A DNA stretch of 7,127 bases, taken from NCBI GenBank assembly GCA_025060055.1, contig JANXCK010000218.1, positions 1-7,127 of the forward strand. Direction: 5' to 3'. Each line of letters starts with the position of its first letter. The first letter of the stretch is position 1. This document shows, piece by piece, positions 1 to 6,200 of the stretch. A program made the position numbers and the translations under genes. This DNA is from Fimbriimonadales bacterium (GTDB lineage Bacteria; Armatimonadota; Fimbriimonadia; Fimbriimonadales; GBS-DC). A model generated the notes under the pieces. It saw only the letters and a list, made by a program, of their open reading frames with translations, had not been told where the DNA came from and did not search any database.

Positions 1-2122
1 CCGCTCAGGCGGCGAGCGCCTCGTGGAAGAGCTGCCGGTGCAGCACAACTTCCAAGAGGGCTTGACCACGCTGGAGTATTTCGTGTCAGGCTACGGCGCA
101 CGGCGCGGGCTGGCAAGCACCGCGCTGCTCACCGCGAACGCAGGCTACCTGACGCGCCGGATGTGCGATGTGGCCCAAGATGTGGTGGTGCGCGAGCGCG
201 ATTGCAACACGCTCGAGGGCATTATTGTCAGCCGCATCGAGCGTGAGGGCGACCTCATCGAGACGCTGTTCCAGCGCATTCGCGGGCGCACCGCCCGCCG
301 CGACTTGCACCACCCCATCACGGGCGAACGGCTCATCCAAGAAAACGAGATTATCCCCGAAAATGTCGCCACCGAAATCGACGCGCTGGCACAGGCAACC
401 GAGCAGTTCACGCAGACCCTGCGCGAACTCGCCGCGAAAGATGAGGGCGAGCTGTTCGCTCCCGACGACGACCAGCCGCTCAAAGACCCCATCACGGGCG
501 AGCCGCTGCTGGAGCCATACGAGGTGATCACGCAGGAGGTGATTGACCGCCTGCACACGCGACGCGACGAGATTCACGCCCTGTGGGAGAAGGCAGGCTT
601 TGCGTGGGTCGAGCATGACCGCGTGGGCGTGCCAATTCGCTCGCCGCTGACCTGCAACGCGAGGCTCGGCGTGTGCGCCCTGTGCTACGGGCTGGACATG
701 GGCACGCTGCGCCCTGTGGAACTCGGCACTGCCGTCGGCATCATCGCCGCCGAGTCGATCGGCGAACCCGGCACGCAGCTGACGATGCGCGTGTTCCACA
801 CAGGCGGCGTGGCAGGCGCGGGACAGCAAATCGCGGGCTTCAAGGTCGGCGGCGGCTTGCGCACCCTCGCCGCCACCGAACTCGAAGAGCGCGGCGTGAC
901 GCAGGAAGCCATCGACTTGGGGCAAGACCAGAAAAAGGTGCTGCTCAAGGTCGCTGCGAACCTCTTGGGCAAGCCAGTCCCTGTCTTCCCCGCTGAAGAG
1001 ACTACCGCTGGAGAAGGCGAGGAGAAAATCGAGAAGCGCACGCGCGACTCGCTGCGCAAGCTCGCCAAGCTCCAAGAGCCGCCCAACACAGGTATCAACC
1101 GCGTGGAGGAACTGTTCGAAGCCCGCAAACCTAAGGGCGAGGCAATCACTATCGACTACGAGGGCGAGGTGGTGGACATCATCCGCTCGCTCGGACGCTG
1201 GGTGATGATCAAAGCCACGCTGCCCGTCGGGGAGCAGCTGGTCGGCAAGATGAGCTTGGAGAATGTGGAAGACCCCAACACAGGCATCCTCATCCTGCAC
1301 GAGATGGACGAAATCCGCTCGTCGCATGTGGGTCGCTTGCTGGACGCGGGCGTTGAGCGCGTGACGGTGCTGGATGCGGTGCTGGTGCCTCCGCTCGGCT
1401 CGCTGGAAGTGGTCAAGGGCGACAAAGTGCTGCCTGGCGACCGCCTCACGCCTGGTCCGCTGAACCCGCACGAACTGCTGCGCCTGCGCGGCGTGCGCGG
1501 CGTGCAAGAGTACCTGATTCAGGAGATTCAGGCGGTCTACAAGGCGCAGGGCGTGGACATCGACGACAAGCACCTTGAAATCATCATTCGCCAGATGCTG
1601 CGCAAGCGGCGCGTTATTGACCCGGGCGACACCTACTTCCTGCCTGGGCAAACCGTGGACCGCTTCACCTTTGAGGATGAGAACCGGAAGGTTATCGAGA
1701 AGGGTGGGCGTCCTGCGACCGCCGAGTGGGTGCTACTGGGTGTCTCTGAAGCGGCGCAGCAGACCGAGTCGTTCCTGTCGGCAGCGTCGTTCCAGCGCAC
1801 GGTCAAGGCGTTGACCGATGCAGCAGTGCGCGGCAAAGAAGATCGGCTTGTCGGCTTGAAGGAGAATGTGATTATCGGGCGACTCATCCCCGCGGGCACA
1901 GGCTATGTGAAGCCGCGCTTCATGCCGAAGTTCGAGTGGGGTGCGCGCGCTCCCGAAGCGGTCGTGGAAACACGCGAGCCGACCTTAGAGACGCTCTTCG
2001 CTGAGGAGCTGACACAGACCAACGGCGGAACAGAGCGGAACACCGCGTCGCCGACCCTGCCCGAAACCGATGAGGAGACGCCCAAACCGAAACGCGGGCG
2101 CAAAAAGTCAGGTGAAGCGTGA
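1..2122 (+). CDS. rpoC: DNA-directed RNA polymerase subunit beta' (C-terminal part, 5' end outside window)
   Basis: This is the catalytic beta' subunit of RNA polymerase, running from the end of the bridge helix to the C terminus. The reading frame is open from base 2, so the gene begins upstream; the GTG at 23 is an internal valine codon and is used here only as residue 1 for numbering. Visible landmarks are the bridge-helix block GARRGLASTALLTANAGYLTRR (residues 25-46), the zinc-binding cysteines C61, C211, C218 and C221, and the trigger-loop start GEPGTQLTMRVFHTGG with M255, R256 and H259. The loop resumes at GINRVEELFEARKPK (357-371). The C-terminal blocks VQEYLIQEIQ, RQMLRKRRVI, SFLSAASFQ and LKENVIIGRLIPAGTGY follow in the usual order. 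The last ~50 residues are acidic, then basic, and look disordered. Unusual features are about 85 extra residues in the trigger loop, about 75 extra residues between C61 and C211 that look duplicated, and about 45 extra residues after residue 400. Identity is certain; the insertion sizes rest on remembered homologues. Confidence 0.98.
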   Translation, partial: RSGGERLVEELPVQHNFQEGLTTLEYFVSGYGARRGLASTALLTANAGYLTRRMCDVAQDVVVRERDCNTLEGIIVSRIEREGDLIETLFQRIRGRTARRDLHHPITGERLIQENEIIPENVATEIDALAQATEQFTQTLRELAAKDEGELFAPDDDQPLKDPITGEPLLEPYEVITQEVIDRLHTRRDEIHALWEKAGFAWVEHDRVGVPIRSPLTCNARLGVCALCYGLDMGTLRPVELGTAVGIIAAESIGEPGTQLTMRVFHTGGVAGAGQQIAGFKVGGGLRTLAATELEERGVTQEAIDLGQDQKKVLLKVAANLLGKPVPVFPAEETTAGEGEEKIEKRTRDSLRKLAKLQEPPNTGINRVEELFEARKPKGEAITIDYEGEVVDIIRSLGRWVMIKATLPVGEQLVGKMSLENVEDPNTGILILHEMDEIRSSHVGRLLDAGVERVTVLDAVLVPPLGSLEVVKGDKVLPGDRLTPGPLNPHELLRLRGVRGVQEYLIQEIQAVYKAQGVDIDDKHLEIIIRQMLRKRRVIDPGDTYFLPGQTVDRFTFEDENRKVIEKGGRPATAEWVLLGVSEAAQQTESFLSAASFQRTVKALTDAAVRGKEDRLVGLKENVIIGRLIPAGTGYVKPRFMPKFEWGARAPEAVVETREPTLETLFAEELTQTNGGTERNTASPTLPETDEETPKPKRGRKKSGEA
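305..556 (+). repeat. Apparent in-frame internal duplication within rpoC
   Basis: Two segments of RpoC, at residues 95-120 and 153-178 (numbered from the GTG at 23), align with a constant offset of 58 codons. Both contain PITGE followed by a leucine and the spaced pattern E-x-I-x3-V. At the DNA level the 16-mer accccatcacgggcga occurs exactly at 312-327 and again at 486-501, 174 bp apart. Outside this core the copies have diverged to roughly one residue in three. The duplicated unit lies between the first cysteine (C61) and the cysteine triad (C211, C218, C221) of one zinc site. This could explain why that interval is about 150 residues rather than the ~75-82 I recall for E. coli and Thermus. 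Convergent similarity of two ordinary turns is the alternative. Confidence 0.55.
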
Positions 2123-2144
2123 CTCACGCTGATTGTTGCTTTGT

Positions 2145-2178
2145 GCCTCTCCCTTGAGTGGTAAGGGAGGGGCTTTTT
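2145..2178 (+). terminator. Rho-independent terminator of rpoC
   Basis: Starting 22 bp after the rpoC stop codon (TGA, 2120-2122), an 11-bp stem pairs GCCTCTCCCTT (2145-2155) with AAGGGAGGGGC (2163-2173) around the loop GAGTGGT. It has a single G-U pair and is followed at once by five T residues (2174-2178). There is no T-tract on the other side, so it should stop only rightward transcription from rpoC. Confidence 0.9.
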
Positions 2179-2186
2179 ATACCAGT

Positions 2187-2324
2187 CGGGTTTTCAAATG
2201 CTTCATTTGCCCTCACTCCCTTTTTCCCCTCTCCCACTGCGTGGGAGAGGGGGAATCTGGCTCCTCTCTCCCGCGCTGCGGGAGAGGGGCTGGGGGTGAG
2301 GGAACAACGGCATTTGAAACCCCG
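2187..2324. repeat. Nested palindromic repeat element (MITE/REP-like candidate)
   Basis: The 138-bp segment folds on itself at three levels. The ends are 15-bp inverted repeats, CGGGTTTTCAAATGC (2187-2201) and GCATTTGAAACCCCG (2310-2324), with one mismatch. Inside these, CCCTCACTCCC (2210-2220) pairs with GGGGGTGAGGG (2292-2302) with one G-T pair. Between them sit two hairpins with 3-base loops: a perfect 12-bp stem at 2226-2252 and a 12-bp stem with one G-T pair at 2263-2289. The whole would form a cloverleaf-like structure in DNA or RNA. Alternating CCCTCACCCC and CCTCTCCC blocks with terminal inverted repeats are typical of dispersed non-coding palindromes in many bacterial genomes. I cannot see other copies in this window, so its repeat status is inferred. 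No coding function is apparent. It might also affect the 3' end of the minus-strand regulator mRNA, but there is no T-tract placed for a leftward terminator. Confidence 0.75.
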
Positions 2325-2346
2325 ATAAGTATTACATCGGAAGGAC

Positions 2347-3516
2347 TTATGAGCGCAAAGCAGGTGGCAAATGTTCAGGCAGCAGCACAGTGGCGTTCGG
2401 AGATGCTAAGACCACTGCCGACTCAAGGACATTCTCCAGTTCGCGTACATTCCCTTTCCAGCAAGCGTTTTGGAGAATCTGCATCGCTTCGGGGCTAATC
2501 TCGCGCAAGGCGCGTCCGTTCTCCTCTGCGAACTTCCTGAGAAAGTGGTTTGCCAGCAGTGGGATGTCCTCACGGCGTTCGCGCAGTGGTGGCAGGTGGA
2601 TATGCACTACCTGCAAGCGATAGTATAGGTCGCTGCGGAACGCGCCCGACTCGACGGCTTCTTCCAAGTTGCGGTTGGTTGCTGCCACCAGACGCACATC
2701 AATCGGGATGGGCGTGTTGCTGCCGAGCCGTTCGATCTCGCGCTCTTGCAGCACCCGCAGCAGCTTGACCTGTATCAAGGGTGGGATGTCGCCAATTTCG
2801 TCCAAAAACAGCGTGCCGCCGTTGGCAGCTTCGAACTTGCCGATGCGGTCGGTCTCTGCGCCTGTGTACGCGCCGCGCACTGCCCCGAACAGCTCCACTT
2901 CCAGCAGGGTTTCGGGAATTGCAGCGCACGAGACGGCTACGAACGGCTTTTCCGCACGACTGCTCTTTTCGTGGAGCATGCGGGCAATAAGCTCCTTGCC
3001 TGTGCCGCTCTCGCCTGTGATGAGGACGGTGGTGCGCGTGTCGGCAACGCGTTCAACAGTCTGCAAAATCTGTCGAACGGCGTCGCTTTGCCCGATGAAG
3101 GTGACCTGCTTGCGTTTCGAGGGTTTACGGGGCGCACCTTTGGACGCGGTGGCAGGCTCTCGGAGCGCGTTGCGCACCACCTTGCGCAGCAATTCCATAT
3201 CTAACGGCTTGGTCAGGAAATCATATGCGCCCGAACGTATTGCCTCTACAGCGGTCGGAATAGTGCCGTAGGCGGTCATCAAAATCACTTGTAGGTTCGG
3301 ATGTTTTTGGCGGGCGCGTCGGAGCAGTTCCAGCCCCGTCATGTCGGGCATCACAACATCGGTCAGCAGCAAATCGCACGGCGTCTCCTCGAGCAGACGC
3401 AGTGCCTGATGACCGCCCTCAGCGGTGTATACCTGGTAGCCGTCTTTGGTAAAGGCGCGTTCCAACACGCGCCGAATGTTCAGTTCGTCGTCCACGACCA
3501 AAATCGTCTCTGCCAT
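2347..3516 (-). CDS. NtrC-family sigma-54-dependent response regulator lacking a DNA-binding domain
   Basis: This 389-residue two-component regulator should, when phosphorylated by its kinase, hydrolyse ATP to remodel sigma-54 RNA polymerase at promoters. Residues 1-118 form a receiver domain with acidic pocket D9/D10, phospho-acceptor D53, T81 and K103. A basic linker (120-137) leads to a complete AAA+ sigma-54 interaction domain (about 139-375). That domain has Walker A GESGTGKE (168-175), the sigma-54 contact loop GAYTGA (215-220, tyrosine replacing the common phenylalanine), Walker B LFLDE (236-240), arginine-finger candidates R294 and R300, and the sensor II block GNVREL (355-360). The protein ends at PEHLPPALRS. 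The Fis-type helix-turn-helix that normally extends this family to about 450-470 residues is absent, and no frame downstream encodes one. The ATG at 3516 has GGAG five bases upstream. It lies 110 bp downstream of the histidine kinase, its probable partner. The ATP-dependent core looks intact, so it resembles FlgR and CtcC, which also lack the DNA-binding domain. Confidence 0.95.
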   Translation of the reverse strand: MAETILVVDDELNIRRVLERAFTKDGYQVYTAEGGHQALRLLEETPCDLLLTDVVMPDMTGLELLRRARQKHPNLQVILMTAYGTIPTAVEAIRSGAYDFLTKPLDMELLRKVVRNALREPATASKGAPRKPSKRKQVTFIGQSDAVRQILQTVERVADTRTTVLITGESGTGKELIARMLHEKSSRAEKPFVAVSCAAIPETLLEVELFGAVRGAYTGAETDRIGKFEAANGGTLFLDEIGDIPPLIQVKLLRVLQEREIERLGSNTPIPIDVRLVAATNRNLEEAVESGAFRSDLYYRLQVVHIHLPPLRERREDIPLLANHFLRKFAEENGRALREISPEAMQILQNACWKGNVRELENVLESAVVLASPNATVLLPEHLPPALRS

Positions 3517-3626
3517 CTCGACTCCAAATTCATACCAAGCGCATGGTGCGCTCGTTAGCGGTTTTCTCCATCAGGTTCCACGCTCCCAGCTCGAGCTTAC
3601 AAACGGATTGGTCTTGCAAGGGTTCA
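3517..3626 (-). other. Spacer between histidine kinase and response regulator genes
   Basis: These 110 bp separate the kinase stop (TAG, 3627-3629) from the regulator start. In the minus direction there is a GGAG ribosome-binding site near the regulator, a 6-bp hairpin AGCGCA-TGG-TGCGCT (3538-3552, plus-strand reading) and a 10-bp palindrome AGCTCGAGCT (3588-3597). One minus-strand frame stays open through most of the gap and ends at TGA (3530-3532). Its last part, from an ATG at 3571, would encode the 13-residue peptide MEKTANERTMRLV. No terminator or convincing promoter is seen, so kinase and regulator are probably co-transcribed. The open frame may be chance or a decayed fragment. Confidence 0.5.
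3522..3525 (-). promoter_or_regulatory. Ribosome binding site of the response regulator
   Basis: GGAG on the minus strand lies five bases before the ATG at 3516-3514. It supports this start, which also gives the correct receiver-domain N terminus (MAETILVVDD). Confidence 0.8.
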
Positions 3627-6200
3627 CTACTGCGAGCTCGGCGCAGAACTGGACGCTATTCCTGCGATTTTGGGCAGCCATAGGGTGAAGATGGAGCCGC
3701 CTTCGGCGGGGCACTCCAAAGTGGTTCTGCCCCCATGTCCCTCCGCAATCTTTTTGACGATACTTAGCCCCAGTCCCGTTCCCCGTGTGCGCGTGGTGTA
3801 GAAGGGCGTGAAGATTTTCTCGCGGATTTCGGGGGGCACGCCGCTACCCGTGTCTTGCACGGCGATGGCAATCCAGTCGCCTTCTTCGAAGGCGCGCAGC
3901 GTGATTCGCCCGCCGTGTGGCATTGCGTGTACCGCGTTCTGGATAAGGTTGCGCAGTGCCTGCTCGATGCGCCCCGCGTCGAGCGATGCCTCAAGATCGT
4001 CAGGGGTTTCCAGCACTGCCTGCACACCTGCCGATTTGAGGTACGGCTCCTGCACTACCAGCACGCGCTGGAGCAGGGGCTTGAGGCGAGTGGGACGGAT
4101 TTGGAGGTGGAAGGGTTTGGCGAACTCCAGAAACTCTTCGGCAATCTCCGTCAGGCGTTGCGCTTCTTGCTGAATGACCTCGACGTACAGGCTTATCGAT
4201 TCAGGCAACGGTTCTTCTTGACGCATCAGGTCGACGGCGCCGCGCAGCGCGGTGAGCGGGTTGCGAATTTCGTGCGCTATGATTGCGGTCATCTGTCCGA
4301 CGGTCGCCAGACGCTCCATCTCGCTTAGGCGCGACTCCAAGCGTAGGTACTCGGTAATGTCTTCAAACAGCACGACCGCGCCTTGCGTTTGGCGTCCGCG
4401 TGTGAGCAACGGTGAGATGGCGCAGTTGAGTACGCGCGTCTCGGCGCCGACTTGCGCGGGGATTTTGTAAAGGTGTTTGGAACCTGCCTCCTGCAACACT
4501 TGTTCAATCGCTTCTTGAAGCTCTTGGCAGCGAGTTGTGCTGATGGGGCATCGTGCGTCCCCCAGGACTTCGCGGTAGGGGCGTCCTACGCTCTCACGCG
4601 CCGCAAAGCCGAGAATCTGCTGCGCCGCGCGGTTCCAGGTGGTAATCTGCCCCGTCTCGTCGACAGTGAACATCCCTGAACTCAGGCTGCGCAGAATGTT
4701 ATTTCGGAACGCCGCCAAGCTCTGAATCTCACGGTAGCGACGCTCCATCTCTTGGTAGAGGCGGGCATTCTCGATGGCAATTCCTGCCTGATTGACAAAC
4801 GCGCTGAGCAGCTCGACCTGCTCGGAGGTGAACGGCTCATTCTGGTTATCTGCCAGTACCACCCCGATGCAGCTGCCATGCACCACAATCGGCAGCACGC
4901 AGTAGTGGTCGACGCCGAGGGCGCGTCCGAAGCCCCGCATTGGCTGCACCTCGTGGCGTGCGCTGGTCACCACTAAGGGCAGGCGCATTTTAGCGACCAT
5001 GCCGATAACGCCCTGCCCGCGACGGAAGCCACGCTTGGGAAACATCTCTGGGCGATAGCCCTGAATGAGGCGCGGGAGGTACACGCGCGACGACTCGCCC
5101 GTCAGGAAGATGGCGCAGCGTGAGAAGCCAACCGTCTCGCGAATCAGGCGTGCTACTGTCCTCAGCAGCGAATCGATGTCCAGTACCGCCGTCACCAACT
5201 GCGTGAGTTCCACCAAGGTGGCGAGCCGATGCAGATTCTGGTTGAGCTGACGGTAGAGCCGTGCGTTTTCGAGAGCGAACCCAATCTGGTTCGCGAACAC
5301 GGAGAACAGGCGCAGGTCTTCTTGGGTAAACGGGGGGGCGGGGCGCAGGCGGCGAATCGAAAGCACGCCGATGACTCTGTTCTCATGGTTGCGCAGGGGC
5401 ACGCAGATGGAGCCACTGATTTCGGGACGACGCGGGAGGTGGCGTAGGCTCGGCTCGTCGTCCAAATCGGTCAGCAGCATCGGTTCGCCAGTGAGCGCGA
5501 CACGCCCCGCCACGCCTTCGCCCAGCGGGACGCTGACCTCGGCGACCAGTTTTTCAGGCAGCCCGTAGCTGGCGACAATCGAAAGCGTTTGCTTTGCCTC
5601 GTCCAAGAGCATCAGCGTGCAAGCTTGTGCTTCCATCGCTTGCGCGGCGCGGCGGGTCGCCAGGCTGAGAAACTGCTCCAGCCCGCCCGTCTCGCTGGCG
5701 ACGGCGGTTTCGTACAGCGTGCCCAGCGCGGTCAGTCGTTGCTTGGAGAGCCGCTTGAGCGCGTCGATTTCGCGGTGGAACCGTTCATGCTGCCCCAACA
5801 GCGTGGCTAATCGCATCGCAATCTGCCATTCGGGGCGAGCGCGCTGGTCAGGTGGGGTGCGCAGCACATAGAACAGCTCAGGCACGGGCAGAGGTGCGAC
5901 CAGCCATGCCCAGCCCGCTATCTCGAACCAGCGCGGCGTATCACCCTCAAAGGGCAACTCTGGCGGCATCGGCACCGGCGCACCGTGCGGTGCATGCGCC
6001 ACCACATATGGCGCCTGACGCCGCGTTTTAAGCACCAGTGCGTTCCATGCGCCGCCCAGTTCCGCCACCTTGCGAATCAAGTTGGTTAGGGCTTCCGTGC
6101 CCACCCCCGACGCGGCGCCTTCCAACATCGACGCCACCCAGTCCATAGGTGATAGGTTTATTCCACACCGCTGTGCCGATTCCTGCGCTATCGGAGCCAC
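3627..6200 (-). CDS. Soluble GAF-GAF-PAS sensor histidine kinase
   Basis: This 857-residue sensor kinase autophosphorylates on histidine and should pass phosphate to D53 of the adjacent NtrC-type regulator. Residues ~20-150 resemble a degenerate GAF fold. Clear GAF domains follow at ~170-315 and ~335-482, each ending in the helix motif A-(L/I)-ENARLYxx. A PAS domain spans ~498-615 and contains C551, C558 and C593. The HisKA H-box is HEIRNPLTAL with H643. The ATPase domain has N-box N751/N755, G1 box DTGSG (783-787), the F-box around FTPFYTT (797-803), and G2 box GTGLGL (807-812). No hydrophobic segment is long enough to span a membrane, so the signal is cytoplasmic, probably a small ligand or redox cue. 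The H-box type and neighbour match NtrB/ZraS-like kinases paired with sigma-54 regulators. The chosen GTG start overlaps the upstream gene by 13 bp with a weak GAGG site; ATG at 6146 (residue 19) is an alternative. Its ligand is unknown. Confidence 0.94.
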   Translation of the reverse strand: MAPIAQESAQRCGINLSPMDWVASMLEGAASGVGTEALTNLIRKVAELGGAWNALVLKTRRQAPYVVAHAPHGAPVPMPPELPFEGDTPRWFEIAGWAWLVAPLPVPELFYVLRTPPDQRARPEWQIAMRLATLLGQHERFHREIDALKRLSKQRLTALGTLYETAVASETGGLEQFLSLATRRAAQAMEAQACTLMLLDEAKQTLSIVASYGLPEKLVAEVSVPLGEGVAGRVALTGEPMLLTDLDDEPSLRHLPRRPEISGSICVPLRNHENRVIGVLSIRRLRPAPPFTQEDLRLFSVFANQIGFALENARLYRQLNQNLHRLATLVELTQLVTAVLDIDSLLRTVARLIRETVGFSRCAIFLTGESSRVYLPRLIQGYRPEMFPKRGFRRGQGVIGMVAKMRLPLVVTSARHEVQPMRGFGRALGVDHYCVLPIVVHGSCIGVVLADNQNEPFTSEQVELLSAFVNQAGIAIENARLYQEMERRYREIQSLAAFRNNILRSLSSGMFTVDETGQITTWNRAAQQILGFAARESVGRPYREVLGDARCPISTTRCQELQEAIEQVLQEAGSKHLYKIPAQVGAETRVLNCAISPLLTRGRQTQGAVVLFEDITEYLRLESRLSEMERLATVGQMTAIIAHEIRNPLTALRGAVDLMRQEEPLPESISLYVEVIQQEAQRLTEIAEEFLEFAKPFHLQIRPTRLKPLLQRVLVVQEPYLKSAGVQAVLETPDDLEASLDAGRIEQALRNLIQNAVHAMPHGGRITLRAFEEGDWIAIAVQDTGSGVPPEIREKIFTPFYTTRTRGTGLGLSIVKKIAEGHGGRTTLECPAEGGSIFTLWLPKIAGIASSSAPSSQ

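Noticed and set aside
86..1651. 521-codon open frame on the minus strand opposite rpoC
   Set aside because: It lies wholly antisense to a conserved gene, is rich in Ala, Arg, His and Val as expected of GC-rich shadow frames, and has no recognisable domain.
2226..2289. The two strong hairpins as a terminator for the minus-strand operon
   Set aside because: Reading leftward, the hairpin at 2226-2252 is followed by A residues and the one at 2263-2289 by GAGCC, so neither has the T-tract of an intrinsic terminator.
2133..2498. 121-codon plus-strand open frame starting just after rpoC
   Set aside because: It runs through the rpoC terminator and the palindromic element and into the antisense of the regulator gene; composition is repeat-driven and no ribosome-binding site fits.
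2669..3271. 200-codon plus-strand open frame
   Set aside because: It is antisense to the AAA+ and receiver domains of the regulator, which are clearly the coding strand.
3517..3626. A sigma-54 (-24/-12) promoter in front of the regulator
   Set aside because: A TTGCA is present on the minus strand near 3616, but no TGGC or GG element sits at the required distance upstream.
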